DNA of 64,000 bases from Ichthyophis bannanicus (GCA_033557465.1 CM066035.1:921640235-921704234); one strand, 5' to 3'. Numbered from the stretch's first letter, positions 18,116 through 29,239 are shown. Made by a program: numbers and translations. Notes: generated by a model from the letters alone, not told the origin.

Positions 18116-18490
18116 ATCTCCAGGAACAAGCAGGAATGTTAGTCATCACATATGGGTATCGTCGGTACCGACGGAGCCTGCACGGGAACGTTCCCCAGCG
18201 TTTAATTAGAAAGCTTTTGGGAACATCCCACAGCACCTGCGTGCTGCCTTCCTGCCTTTCCCAACTGGCTCTCTCCAGTTCTTCGTTTTCCGCGGAGCCA
18301 GCAGGTTGTGTTCCTGTCACCGCAGAATATTTTCCTTATTTTTTGTGGTCACGTCTGCCTTCCTCGATGCTTTACCGGTACCGCCGGTTTTTTTCTTTTC
18401 TTTTCTTAAAAAAAAAAAAATTCTTAGTACTTCGCATTTTTTCCAGGTGCATGTGTTATTTTGGGCCTTAGGCCCAAGATTTTTTCCACA
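18116..18490 (+). repeat. B2 left ITR and leader
   Basis: Contains TTAGTCATCACATATGGG, the palindrome GTCGGTACCGAC, TTCCGCGGAGCC, TTTACCGGTACCGCCGG and the pre-ATG stem GGGCCTTAGGCCC. It is the reverse complement of the right ITR end at 63590-63720. Confidence 0.82.
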
Positions 18491-20362
18491 ATGGAAAAAC
18501 CCTCTTCGGCTTTTAAAAAGTGCACCAAGTGTGGTGGTACCATCTTCGTCACCGACACCCATGAGTGGTGTCTGAAATGTTTAGGTCCTGACCAATCCAT
18601 CTCGGAATGTATGGCCTGTGCCATGATGTCCGAAAGGTCGACAGAACCGAGCTGCCAAGCTCAGTACCCTGTTTCCCTCAGATGCAGCTTCGGTGGCATC
18701 GACGTCTTCCAGGGCTTTGTCTTCCTCCCGTGGCTCTCAGATAACTAAACATAAGTCTAGCTGGTCCTCAAAGCGTAGATCTCCCTCTAAGCATCGAGAT
18801 GCCTCTGGCGTTACCCTTGAGGATTCTGCACTGGCAAAATTGCCCTGGTGGGAGGCTTCGGCTTCCAAAGCATTATCGGGGCTCCAGGATGTTCTCGAGG
18901 TCTATCGACGACGCGGATGCCTGGATGTCGGTACCGGAGAAGACCGCCAGTACTCCAGAGCCATGCTGGTGCCATTCTCTGGGGTACCGGCGGTCTTCTC
19001 CGGTACCGACATCCAGACATCAGCAGCGTCGATAGACCAGAGAGTCCTGGCTATTGAATGCAGTCTGGCGGCTCTCCTTGTGGCATCGACACCCTCGGAA
19101 CCGCATCAGACAGTTCAACCAGTACCGGTATCGGTACCGGTACCTACAGCATCGACATTGGTGTCCGCATTGCTGGCACCCAGTCATGCGATGCCTTACG
19201 GTACCGTTACACCGGTACCGATTCCCTTCGGTACCAACTTCAGTCAGTACGGGTATCGGGCTCTTCAAGAGCATCCTGACAGAAGGTACTTCGAGTCCTC
19301 AGAGGAATCTGAGGATTCTGACAGTTCTGTCGATGCGGGAATACTTCTCCCAGAGGAGCCTTCCTCCCCTAAACGCAGGATGTCTCCTCCAGAGGACATT
19401 TTCTTTCAGGATTTCATGAGGGAGGTGGCTCGGGGTCTGTCCATTACTGTGGCCCCTGAAACAGAGCCCAGAGCAAATCAGTTGGAAATTTACAATATCC
19501 TAAGACTCCTAAGGAGGCAGCTACCTTGCCCATCCATGAGATCTTGCATGATCTCATGCTAAGAATGTGGGAGACACCTCTTACCACCTCTCCTCACTCT
19601 CGTAGACTGGATACTCTGTATCGAGTCCCTCCTTGTCCCGGTTTCCAGAAAACTCAGCTTCCTCACCACTCTATTGTAGTGGAATCAGCTATGAGAAGGA
19701 TCAACAATGCAAAGAGGCATGCCTCTAATCCTCCAGGACATGAGTGCAGAACTTTGGATGCTTTTGGACGTCGTATTTGCCAAGCTTCCATGCTTTCTGC
19801 CAGGATCAGTTCCTATAGTCTATATATGGGAATGTTCCTGAAGGAAGTCACAGGAGATTTAGAGGCTTTGAGTCCTCTTCTTCCTGAGGATAGAAGGCAG
19901 GATTTTCTCACATTGGTCAAACATGCCCAAGATGTTTCTAAATTTGTCAACCGTGCAGCTTTTGACTGTTTTGAGTGCACAAGCAGAACCTCTGCCATTG
20001 CCATAGGTGCACGTAGAACTGCTTGGCTCCAGGCATCTGATCTGGAGCTCTGGGTACAAGACAAACTGGGAAATATTCCTTGTACTGGTGAGAACCTGTT
20101 TAGTAAAGATTGGCAGGAAAAGGCCAATGAGTTGGATGCTGATGACGCCACATTGGATAGATTATCCAAGTCCACAGCTGATCCTGCAAGAAAGAAATAT
20201 TTCAATAAACCATTCTTTTCTAAAAAGAAAAGATTTTATCCTACTCAGCAGGGACGTTCTGCAGGTCAACCTGTCCGGAAGGGTCAGCAACCACCCAAAC
20301 AAAGGAAAACAGAGACTGCTAAGCCTCAACCGTCTTAGCAGTTTCAGCCTCCACAAGGCCTT
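18491..20362 (+). pseudogene. B2 gag (ORF1) with frameshifts
   Basis: The ATG at 18491 gives 'MEKPSSAFKKCTKC' and the zinc-finger-like 'DTHEWCLKCLGPDQS'. Frame changes near 18640 and 19490 and an internal TAG (20336-20338) break it. Between them lie the Ser/Pro-rich middle with many GGTACC motifs, the acidic 'SSEESEDSDSS' patch, 'FQDFMREVARGLSI', 'RRLDTLYRVPPCPGFQ' and 'MLSARISSYSLYMGMFLKEV'. The basic tail ends at the TGA in GGC CTT TGA C (20360-20362). The function, RNA binding and particle formation, is inferred from the family. Confidence 0.82.
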
Positions 20363-22160
20363 TGACTTTCAGCTAGAGAACTTAGCCTTCCTGGCTCTCA
20401 ATGGACCAGAGCCTTCCACCATTCAGGGAAGGTTGTGCCATTTTGCCCCCAAATGGAGACAGATAACAGCAGAGCATTGGACACTCCCATCATAAAAGAG
20501 GGGTACAAGCTTCATTTTTTGAGCATGCCTCTTCCCACAATGATAAGACAGTTCAATTCTCACACCTCTCACATCAGCCTGTTAAATCAAGAGGTCACCA
20601 TGCTTCTTGCCCAAGGGGCAATAGAAGAAGTACCCATCCATCAACAGGGTACAGGGTTTTACTCCCCCTATTTCCTTATCTCAAAGAAAACAGGGGGATA
20701 CAGACCTCAGAGAATTGAACAAATTCCTGTTCAAAGAGAGATTCAAGATGATTTCTCTAGGAACTCTGCTGCCATACCTTCAGAGTCAGGATTGGCTTTG
20801 TTCTCTAGATCTCAAGGATGTGTACACCCATGTTCTCATCCATCCAACTCACAGAAAGTTCCTTCGGTTCCTTTTTCAGGGAAAGCACTACCAATACAGG
20901 GTGCTTCCCTTTGGCCTGGCCTCAGCTCCAAGAGTGTTCACGAAATGCATGACTCAGATAGCAGCATTTCTCCGCACTCTAGGTATATTGGTCTTCCCCT
21001 ACTTAGACGACTGGCTCATTCAAGCCCCAACAGAATCAGAGGCCAGGACTTCTCTGTCCTGCACAATGCGTATCCTTCAGTATTTGGGTCTGGTCATAAA
21101 CATCCCAGAATCCAGTCTAGCTCCCACTCAATCTTTAGAGTGCATAGGAGCTGTCTTGGATACCAAAAAAGCAAGGGCCTATCTTCCCCAGGCCCGTTGC
21201 CTTCGCATGGTGCAGTTAGCTTCTCAAGCAGTGCTAAAGCCTCATCTCACTGCCTGAGAAATGCTACAACTACTAGGCCACATGGCATCTACTGTGCATG
21301 TGGTTCCTTATGCTCGCTCCATATGAGAGCAGCCCAGTGGACTTTATCCACTCAATGGACCCAGGCATCAGGATGCCTGTCAGACAAAATAGCGAACACA
21401 AATCGCCTTATTTTGTCCCTCCAATGGTGGCAGTCCACTCAGAACCTGTTGCTGGGGTCCCCATTTCAACAGCCCTTGCCCCAGGCAACTCTCACAACAG
21501 ATGCTTCACAAACAGGTTGGGAAGCTCACCTGCAAGACCTCTCCACCCAAGGCATGTGGACTCCACAGGAAACTCATCTACATATCAATCTCTTGGAGCT
21601 CAGAGCAATTTTCCTTGTTCTTTGAGTGTTCCACACCCTGCTCAGCTACAAGACAGTCCTCATTCATACGGACAATCAGATAGCCATGTTCTACTTGAAC
21701 TATCAGGGGGGAACAGGCTCTCTGTCGCTTTGCAACGAAGCTCTGCAACTATGGGCCCTTGCCAGAGAGCATAGGATTCATCTCCTGGCAGTGTCTTCCA
21801 GGCGTATAAATTTCTTGGGCAGAGAGACTCAGTCGAGTTCTGCTTCCACACGAGTGGTCTCTGCATGCAGACCAGGTGGCCAAGATTTTTCAGATTTGGG
21901 GAACCCCGGACATAGACCTCTTTGCAAGTCCGTTGAATGCCAAACTTCCCTCATTCTGTTCCAGAACTCCGGCTCAGGGGGCTCAGGCCAGGGATGCTTT
22001 CCTCCTTTATTGGCGTCAGGACTTCCTGTATGCTTTTCCACCCATTCCCCTGATTCCCAAAACCCTGTTCAAGCTTCAGAGAGACAGAGGCTGTATGATC
22101 CTCATAGCTCCACATTGGCCTTGGCAAGTGTGGTACCCTCTGCTTCTACATCTCTCTTAA
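20359..22160 (+). pseudogene. B2 pol: RT, RNase H and methyltransferase-like domains, multiply frameshifted
   Basis: Pol starts in the +1 frame at the gag stop ('DFQLENLAFLAL'). Frame changes lie near 20490 and 20707, the latter with loss of the 'ILDL' codons. The RT palm is intact as sequence: 'LCSLDLKDVYTHVLIHP', 'YRVLPFGLASAPRVFTKCM', 'VFPYLDDWLI' (about 20994-21014). A TGA (21255-21257) replaces the Trp codon found in B4. RNase H ('TTDASQTGWEAHL', 'HTDNQIAMFYLN') and the MT blocks 'DIDLFASPLNAKLP' and 'YAFPPIPLIPK' follow. The catalytic residues are present, but the frame is not continuous. Confidence 0.83.
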
Positions 22161-22234
22161 GCTCCCTCCCTGGAGTTAGGTTCTGCTCCAGATCTCCTAT
22201 CTCAGGAGGATGGAATGTTATGGCATCCCAATCC

Positions 22235-22921
22235 CCAGTGTCTGCATCTCAGGGCTTGGTTACTGAAGGCCTAGATCTCCATGATCTTAACCTTCCTCAG
22301 CAGGTAAAAGATATCCTTTATGCTTCCAGGAAGCCTTCCACAAGATGCTCTTATGCTTTCAAGTGGAAAAGGTTTACCATATGGTGTTCGCAGAAGGGTC
22401 TTAACCCCCTTGCGCTACCTCTGGAATCATTACTGGAGTATCTCCTTCATTTATCCAATGAAGGACTTAAGACTAACTCAGTGAGGGTCCATTTGAGTGC
22501 TATTGCAGCTTCCTTCAAGCCTCTAAATGGACAACCTATTTCCTCCCATCCTCTTATGGCAAGATTTATGAGGGGCCTTCTGCTAAGTTTCCCATGAAGC
22601 CACCACCTGTGGCATGGGACTTAAACTTGGTTCTTGGTCAGCTCTTGAAGCCACCTTTCGAACCCTTAGCTACTACCTTCTTGAAATTCCTTTCTTGGAA
22701 GGTTATCTTTCTCATTGCAATCACATCAGCACATCGCATCAGTGAGTTGCAGGCACTAGTGGCTGATCCGCCTTATACAAGGTTCCATTATGACAAGGTT
22801 GTCCTTAGGACTCATCCACGCTTTATGGCAAAGGTGGTCTCGCCTTTTCATCTAAACCAAGCCATCTACCTACCTGTGTTCTTTCCAAGGCCTCATGCAT
22901 CAAATGCAGAAATAATCTTCA
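22235..22921 (+). pseudogene. B2 tyrosine recombinase, truncated by B3 insertion
   Basis: Reads 'ASRKPSTRCSYAFKWKRFTIWC', then after a short deletion near 22585 'PPPVAWDLNLVLGQLL', the catalytic Arg in 'SAHRISELQAL' (about 22727-22760) and 'RFMAKVVSPFHLNQAIYLPVFF'. It ends at 'HASNAE'. The HxxR and Tyr boxes should follow but the B3 left terminus starts at 22922. The equivalent 3' part may be the segment at 57006-57361. Confidence 0.82.
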
Positions 22922-22944
22922 ATCTCCAGGAACAAGCAGGAATG
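22922..22944 (+). repeat. First 23 bp of B3 left terminus, cut off by element C
   Basis: ATCTCCAGGAACAAGCAGG plus AATG equals the first 23 bp of B2 (18116-18138). The expected next bases TTAGTCATCACATATGG occur only at 40021, after the right end of C. Confidence 0.85.
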
Positions 22945-23348
22945 TTCTCCAGGACCAAGCAGGAAGTCCGTCCTCACATATGGGTGACGTCGCTGACAGA
23001 GCCCCCGTGCGGAGCATTTCCCCAGCTTTCAAAGAAAGCCTTTGGGAATTGCAGCGCGCATGCGCGGTCCCCTTCCCACCCAAGGGTGCCATCTTGCTCA
23101 GTCTTCTTTTTTCCGCGGAGCCCGACGGACGTTGTTCGTTTTTCCCCGTGGAAAAAGTTGATTTCCCTATTTTTTCTCTCTTCTTCGTTGCGATGCCGGA
23201 TCCTGTTCCCGCCTTGGCCCAATACGCCGGTATCGAGTCCACACTCTCTCTTTTTTGGTTTTTGTCCTTTGTGACTAGCGTTCGCGCCATTTTTCTTTTT
23301 TCACTGGCAGCCCGGTCTTTTGACCTCGCAGGGGCCCTTTTTCCCCCG
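22945..23348 (+). repeat. C left ITR and leader
   Basis: GTCCGTCCTCACATATGGG, GTGACGTCGCTGACAGAGCC and GCGCGCATGCGCGG are the inverse of the right ITR at 39860-39995. The leader runs to the ATG at 23349. Confidence 0.8.
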
Positions 23349-25372
23349 ATGGCTACCAGCGGGTTTAAAAAGTGTGATCGGTGTAAGAAACTTATGTCTC
23401 TTACCGACACACATGACTGCTGCCTCCGCTGCCTCGGACCCGATCATCTGTGGTCCGTGTGGCAAAATGTCCTAAAAGGCGTTGAGTCGGCAGCCCCAGA
23501 AGGATCGGATCTTCTCTGACTCCGTGTCCGGATGGGCCCGGACCTCGTCAGAGGCCTTGACGTCTCGGGACTCCGGCCCCGAGCAGCGTCGGGGTTCCTC
23601 TGAGCGGGGGTCTCCTTCGCGGGAACATCGCAGGAAGAAGAAACCCACGAGGGCGTCGTCGGTGGACACTCCTGGTTCCTCGAGGGCCAGGTCGCATAGC
23701 CCCGATAGCAGTCCCGGGTCTTCGGAGTCGGAGAGGCCTGCCAAGCATCCTCGTATCGAGATGGAGTCTCCTGGACACGTGAGTGCTGTAGTCCTCGTGG
23801 ACTCTCCTCCAGGGGAGTCGACGTCGGGCCCGACACCGTCGGGGGCTGCTGTGTCTCCTGAGCTCGGACTCAGATTGACGGCCTTGGATAGCAGCCTCGC
23901 TGCCTTCATAGAACAGCAGCGGGCATTGATTGCTAGTCTCACCGGTGCATCTGCCCCGACCACCGGGACCTCGACGTCCAAGTCGACCCCGGAGGCCGAG
24001 CCGATCCTCGAGTCCATGCAGGCTCGAGTCGATCCTCGGCCACGGTCTCCCTCGGCCTCCCGTTCGGGACCGAGGTCGTTGTCGATGCCGGTGCCCTCGG
24101 CGTCAGGGCGGAAGGCATCGGTGCCCACCCGACCGGAGCCGTGCGATTCCTCCTCCGAGGAGTCAGGCTGGGAGACGGAGGACGAAGAGTCACCCGACAC
24201 TTATCGGACTCGGTGTGTCCCATCGGACTCGCCGGAGTCCGAACCTCGGAGATGATCCCCACCGGAGGATACCCGGTTCTCGGATTTTGTGCGGGATATG
24301 GCCAAGGCCTTGGCCTTCCCCGCGGATCCCGAGGAGGAGCCTCGAGCCGAGGAGCTCGAGGCTCTCCAGTATGACTCTCCCCCGAAGGAGGCCTTTACTG
24401 TACTGGTTCCTCCGATGCTGGAGCGGCTGCTCTTCCGCATGTGGGAGACCCCGGCCTCAACGCCGGTGTTAAGCAAGCGGGTCGATTCCATCTATCGATT
24501 CCGCAAGAGCCCTGGGTTCCAGAAAGCACAATTACCGCACTAATCCATGGTTGTGGAATCGGCCATGCATCGACTGAAAAGTGAGAAGATGCACTGCTCG
24601 GTGCCTCCCGGCCGGGAGGCCCGGAACCTGGATGCCCTCGGTAAGAAGTGCTTCCAGGGCTCTATGCTTGCTTTCCGTGTCCAGACTTAACAGCTCTACA
24701 TGGGCATGTATCTCCGAGACCTGGCAAAGGAGATTTCCGGGTTCTCTGCTGGTCTCTCCGAGGAACCTTTGCAGCGGTTCCAGGCCTTGTCCACTGGTAT
24801 TCAAGAGTGCTCGAAGTTTATCTCTCGAGCAGCCTACGATGGCTTCGAGGTTTCAGCCCAAGTAGCTGGGGCCGGCATCGGTGCCCGCTGACAGGCTTGG
24901 CTATAGTCATCCGACCTCGAGCCATGGGTGCAGGACAAGTTGGTCGATGTCCCCTGCCGAGGTGAAAACCTCTTTGGCAAGCCCATGGCTGACAAGGCTG
25001 CAGAACTTGAGACCGAGACTCTAACCAGGACTAGGCTGTCCAGAAAAACCTCTGCCCCTTCTCAGAAGAAGGGCTCGGGAAAAAACAATAAATAAAAAAA
25101 AAATACCCTCATTACCAGGCCTCTGCAGCTCCCCAACAGGGTCAGCAGGCCAAGGGTGCAGGCCCCCGGGCCCCGTAGGCAGAAGGCCCCCGGGCCCCGT
25201 AGGCAGAAGGCCCCCGGGCCCCGTAGGCAGAAGGCCCCCGGGCCCCGTAGGCAGAAGGCCCCCGGGCCCCGTAGGCAGAAGGCCCCCGGGCCCCGTAGGC
25301 AGAAGGCCCCCAGCCACCCACACCGGCCCCTGCTCAGAAGGGTGGGGGTTTTTGACTCAGCAAGCATAGCCT
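23349..25372 (+). pseudogene. C gag (ORF1) with several stops
   Basis: 'MATSGFKKCDRCKKLMSLTDTHDCCLRCLGPDH' (broken by point changes) gives the same CxxC...DTHxxCLxCLGPxH finger as family B. A frame change near 23480 leads to a long Ser/Arg/Pro-rich stretch open to the TGA at 24253. The conserved 'FVRDMAKALAFP', 'MWETPASTPVLSKRVDSIYRF' and 'QLYMGMYLRDLAKE' blocks continue in the same frame but are interrupted by stops near 24541, 24688, 24889 and 24905. A 24-bp minisatellite lies in the tail. The gag/pol junction 'GGT TTT TGA C' (about 25349-25358) keeps the NTT-TGA-C pattern. The gene is inactive. Confidence 0.8.
25156..25310 (+). repeat. 24-bp GC-rich minisatellite in the C gag tail
   Basis: About six units of AGGCAGAAGGCCCCCGGGCC plus CCGT in tandem, nearly identical to one another. 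It replaces part of the basic tail of gag and introduces stops in the gag frame. Confidence 0.9.
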
Positions 25373-25733
25373 TTTTATTTATTTTATTTATTTATTTTAT
25401 TTTATTTAACATCTCTTATATACCGCACTATTATCATCAGCGCGGTTTACATGGAACCAAACATATACATACAGAAAAACTGTAGTGCATTTTACAAGTA
25501 ACAGGAATTTGAACTTGGTAATAAAGGGAAACTATGTACATTATGTAACTATATACAGTAGTCTATACACATTTAGTCACAGTTGAAGTTGTCTTGACCT
25601 GAGTATGGATGTAGTATTTCTCTTGTGCAAAACTAAATTGGGAAATAGCTTAAGAAGAGGTGGTGTTTGAGACTTTTTCTGAATTGTGTTAGGCTGGTTA
25701 TGGCTCGCAGTTCCGGTGGGAGTGCATTCCAAG

Positions 25734-27278
25734 CTATTGGGGCATGAATGCTGAAGGCTCTTTTAGATGTTTCCTTAGTGTATCTGATTGTTGTCTTGGG
25801 ATTGTTAATGAGTTTATAGCAGTTGATCTCCTGGATCTATTGGGAGTCTGTGTGTGTAAAAGGTTGGTGATCGTTGATGGTGCTTGATTGTTTAGGGCTT
25901 TGAAAGTAATGACTAGTATCTTGTAGTGGATTCTTGCGTTGGTTGGTAACCAGTGGAGGCTTTTTAGAATTGGGGTTATGTGGTCTGTCTTTAATATTCC
26001 TTCGAGAACTCTAGCAGCGGTGTTCATCGCCAATTGTAGGGGATTTAAAGTTGATTGCGGGAGACCATGTAGAATTGCATTTGCGAAGTCAAGATGAGGC
26101 ATTACCAAGGCTTGGTAGACAGTTCTGAAGTCTGTGGGTTCAAGTAAAGGTCTTAAGTGGCGTAGTGTGCGTATCTTGTGATATATTAGTTTTGTTATGT
26201 TTTTTATGTGGGTCTTCATATTAAGGCGCTGGTCAAGGGTAATACCTAGGTATCGTATCGTAGGTTTTACTGTCAATTCCTTGTCCTTTATCTTTAAGGT
26301 AGTGGGAGGTGTGAAGTTTTGATCCCTTGTGATAAACATAACATCGGTCTTGCTATGGTTGATTCTTAGGTTCTGTGAGAGGAGCCAGTCTTCTACTGAT
26401 TCAAAGCATTTTATCAAAGGTGTAAAATCAGGGTGGTTGATGGAGAATGGCATGTATAGGAGAATGTCATCTGCATATGCTAGGCAGGTAACATTAAAAG
26501 AGCGGATGAGGTCACAGATCGGTTGCATGTATATGTTAAACATTAGTGCTGAAAGAGAGGATCCTTGTGGTACCCCTTGATCTTGCAGAAATGGTTCAGA
26601 TGTTTTTTCCTCAATTTTTACTTGTTGCCAACGGTTATTTAAGTAGGATATACACCAGTCAAGTGCGGTTCCAAGTATTCCTTTTTCCTTAAGGCGATGG
26701 ATAAGTATTTGATGGCTTACTGAATCAAATGCAGCTGAGATGTCCATGAATATAAGGATAAATCCTTGGTGGATATTATCTATTCCTGTGATTAATGTAT
26801 TGAATAGAGTGATGAGTAGGGTCTCAACGCCGTGGGCTTCTCTAAAACCGTGTTGTGCAATGTCCAGTGGAGCTTCAGTGTCTATGTGTTGTTGTATTTG
26901 ATGTTGTACCACTTTCTCAATTATTTTCGCTAGCAGCGGGATGCTGGATATTGGCCTATAGGATTCTACTTTTAGGGGGTCTAATTTGTTATTTTTCAGT
27001 AATGGTCTAATTGAGGTTTGTTTAAGGCACTGAGGAAAGGTTCCGGTTGAGAAAGATTGTTCAAGGATATTGTGTATGAAGAAGCTTACTTCATATCTAA
27101 TGTTTTTTATCCAGGCCGCTGGACATGGATCATTTGCTGCGGTGGTAGCATTTATTGATGCGATGGTGTTTTCAATTTCTTTGGTTGATAATGCGTTAAA
27201 CTTGGTTAGTGTGTTTGACTGTGATAGCTTGTCTATATTTGTTGGTTCTGTGATGTAGATGTTGGTTGTTTTCTTCAT
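25734..27278 (-). CDS. L2-like LINE reverse transcriptase frame (514 aa)
   Basis: Starts with ATG at 27278. The RT blocks in order are 'NDPCPAAWIK', 'YRPISSIPLLAKIIEKVV', 'QHGFREAHGVETLL', 'FMDISAAFDSVSH', 'GVPQGSSLSALMFNIYM', the catalytic 'AYADDILLY' (Tyr at about residue 268), 'YLGITLDQRLNMKTHI', 'RTLRHLRPLLEPTDFR' and 'HWLPTNARIHYKIL'. These fit the L2/CR1-type RT. The frame ends early at 'SAFMPQ'; the expected C-terminal block ('APIAWNALPPEL') continues in another frame to about 25640, so one indel near 25785 truncates it. The ATG overlaps the stop of the endonuclease frame as ATGA. Confidence 0.85.
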   Translation of the reverse strand: MKKTTNIYITEPTNIDKLSQSNTLTKFNALSTKEIENTIASINATTAANDPCPAAWIKNIRYEVSFFIHNILEQSFSTGTFPQCLKQTSIRPLLKNNKLDPLKVESYRPISSIPLLAKIIEKVVQHQIQQHIDTEAPLDIAQHGFREAHGVETLLITLFNTLITGIDNIHQGFILIFMDISAAFDSVSHQILIHRLKEKGILGTALDWCISYLNNRWQQVKIEEKTSEPFLQDQGVPQGSSLSALMFNIYMQPICDLIRSFNVTCLAYADDILLYMPFSINHPDFTPLIKCFESVEDWLLSQNLRINHSKTDVMFITRDQNFTPPTTLKIKDKELTVKPTIRYLGITLDQRLNMKTHIKNITKLIYHKIRTLRHLRPLLEPTDFRTVYQALVMPHLDFANAILHGLPQSTLNPLQLAMNTAARVLEGILKTDHITPILKSLHWLPTNARIHYKILVITFKALNNQAPSTITNLLHTQTPNRSRRSTAINSLTIPRQQSDTLRKHLKEPSAFMPQ

Positions 27279-28669
27279 TTTGATTTTAAATAGTCAGCAT
27301 AATCTTGTGGATGTATCGTTTGAGTGTGTTGGGGAGTAGGTTCCTTTGCCATTGTCTTTACAATGTTGAAGAGGTCATGGTGTTTATTTAATGATTGTTT
27401 TAGGAGATTAGTATGGAATTGTTTCCTTCGATCTGCTATTTCTTGGCGATGCTTTTTTAGGTGCTTGCAGTAGGCTGTGTAGGCGTCGGTAGAGTGGGAT
27501 CGTCTCCAGCGTTTTTCGAGTCTACGAAGATGGAGGAGGGATGTTCTCAGTTCATTAGAATACCAAGCAACATGTGTCCGATGGTTGGGCTTTCTTGACA
27601 TATTTGTTGTTTGGGAGTTAGTTCTAAGAGTGTGGTCCCAAGTGTTGATTAGGCTATCCAAATCAGGTTCAGAGGTGTGTAGTATTGGAAGAATATTCTT
27701 GAGTACTTCGTCTTTGTCAAATGGGCGGAACCTCCTAGTTGTTGGTTTGGCGAGGGTGGATTTGGAGTTAATGGCCTTGGAGGAGTTGGGAATTTGGAAT
27801 AAGATTAGGCTGTGGTCCGACCATGGTACTGGTATTATGGAAATATCATAATTGTGGTCGGTTTCTGAGGTGGCTTGTGGAACGAATATCAGATCAAGGG
27901 TATTTCCCATAGTATGAGTAGGTTCCTTGACTATCTGGTTGTATCCAAGGTTGTCGATCGCTTCTATAAATGCTGCGATTTGAGTATCATGTAGAGAGGG
28001 GAGGTTGAAATCTCCTAATATCCAATTAGATAATTGTGGATTTTCCGTATTGCAGGCCCGGTCAACTATCGTTGGCAGATCATCAGCTGACGTTGTTGGA
28101 GATCTATAGACACGGTTGATTGAATGCTCATTGTTTGATATGTTGAGTATGTTTAGGTGGGTTGTGCTAATACTGTTGTCTGTCTGAAATTGTAGCTGGC
28201 TTTTAGAGATGATGAGTACTCCACCTCCTCTTTGTTTGGTCCTGTGACACGTGTATATTGAGAAGCCTGGGGGGAGCATCTGATTGAGGATTATATTATC
28301 AGAGTCAGATAGCCAGGTTTCTGTGATCATCAAAATGTCAAGGTTGTGCGTTGTTATGAGATCAGATATCAAAGGCCACTTTGTGCGGATGGATCTAATA
28401 TTGATAAGGGCGCAATGCAGTGGTGGTTGGTATTGTCGTTTAGGTTGAGATTTTTTGGTGAGCTGAAGAGCAACGTGGATTAAATGAGAGTGGTGGGTAT
28501 GGGTAGGGTTAGGGTCTGTTTGTGTCTTGTTTGACCATCTCTTCCAATTATTTCTTAATATTGGTATGGAGTTTTGGTCGCCATTAAAGGCGTTTGAGTA
28601 TCCAGCTAGTGCAGTGAGGAGGTAGGTAATGATGAGGGTTACCAGTGTATGCATCATTAATGAGGGCAT
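27275..28669 (-). CDS. L2-like LINE apurinic/apyrimidinic endonuclease frame (464 aa)
   Basis: The frame has APE-type endonuclease blocks: 'ALINIRSIRTKWPLISDLI', 'DILMITETWLSD' (Glu-Thr-Trp), 'RGGGVLIISK', 'LGDFNLPS' (the Asp-Phe-Asn motif), 'GNTLDLIF' and 'WSDHSLILF' (Ser-Asp-His). The C-terminal part is the basic linker that precedes RT. The domain nicks the target for target-primed reverse transcription in this class. The stop TGA at 27275-27277 overlaps the RT start ATG. In related LINEs the two domains share one frame, so this may be a single-base lesion; both halves are otherwise open over 1.4-1.5 kb, which suggests a fairly young copy. Confidence 0.85.
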   Translation of the reverse strand: MPSLMMHTLVTLIITYLLTALAGYSNAFNGDQNSIPILRNNWKRWSNKTQTDPNPTHTHHSHLIHVALQLTKKSQPKRQYQPPLHCALINIRSIRTKWPLISDLITTHNLDILMITETWLSDSDNIILNQMLPPGFSIYTCHRTKQRGGGVLIISKSQLQFQTDNSISTTHLNILNISNNEHSINRVYRSPTTSADDLPTIVDRACNTENPQLSNWILGDFNLPSLHDTQIAAFIEAIDNLGYNQIVKEPTHTMGNTLDLIFVPQATSETDHNYDISIIPVPWSDHSLILFQIPNSSKAINSKSTLAKPTTRRFRPFDKDEVLKNILPILHTSEPDLDSLINTWDHTLRTNSQTTNMSRKPNHRTHVAWYSNELRTSLLHLRRLEKRWRRSHSTDAYTAYCKHLKKHRQEIADRRKQFHTNLLKQSLNKHHDLFNIVKTMAKEPTPQHTQTIHPQDYADYLKSK

Positions 28670-28689
28670 TGTGTATTAAGCGAGTATGA

Positions 28690-28955
28690 TTACTGACAAC
28701 AGTATATTTAGCTACTGGGAGACAGTACTTGGAATTAATGGTTACTGACAACAGTATATTTAGCTACTGGGAGACAGTACTTGCAATTAATGGTTACTGA
28801 CAACAGTATATTTAGCTACTGGGAGACAGTACTTGCAATTAATGGTTACTGACAACAGTATATTTAGCTACTGGGAGACAGTACTTGCAATTAATGGTTA
28901 CTGACAACAGTATATCTAGCTACTGGGAGATAGAACTTGCATTTTAGTGATTACT
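28690..28955 (-). repeat. 52-bp tandem repeat, about 5 units
   Basis: Unit boundaries at TACTGACAACAGTATA recur at 28691, 28743, 28795, 28847 and 28899, and a degraded unit starts at about 28952. It sits just upstream of the LINE endonuclease start. Confidence 0.93.
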
Positions 28956-29239
28956 GATAATAGTAAATATCGCGTTATGAACGAGTGTGCAAAAGTTCCA
29001 GGTATAGATAGTTTGTTTTAGTGTAGTATACTTGCTGTGTTCAAGGAAATCTTCAATGAGGGTGGGAGCGAGCTCAACTTTGTAGGAGCTCAAGCTGCTT
29101 GTATTCGTGGGAGATTTGCATACGGTGGTTTTCCAGCGGCGTTGTTCGAGGCTGTATGAGTGCGTCGTCTGGTTCTGTTTGTTGTGCAGCAGTCTTCTGG
29201 TACCCCTTCTTTGGTCCCCGCCTAAGGGCGCTGGCCCGC
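28956..29239 (-). other. Unique LINE 5' region between the two arrays
   Basis: No coding sequence. It joins the 52-bp array to the first 142-bp unit and is probably part of the LINE 5' UTR. Confidence 0.5.

Larger units (their letters stand above)
18116..22921 (+). mobile_element. DIRS-like family B, copy B2 (left part, interrupted by B3)
   Basis: The left terminus ATCTCCAGGAACAAGCAGG starts at 18116 inside the A-outer recombinase. ITR, leader, gag (from 18491), pol and the first two thirds of the YR follow. At 22922 the left terminus of B3 interrupts the YR after 'HASNAE'. No separate 3' part of B2 is found; the shared tail ending at 63760 is attributed to a B2/B3 hybrid. Its gag (SKALSG, DVLE, VPAVxSGT) is closest to B3. 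Confidence 0.85.

Noticed and set aside
23482..24491. Possible Ser/Arg-rich host splicing factor
   Set aside because: The stretch sits between the DIRS-type finger and the conserved gag block of element C, so it is the Ser/Arg-rich middle of that Gag.
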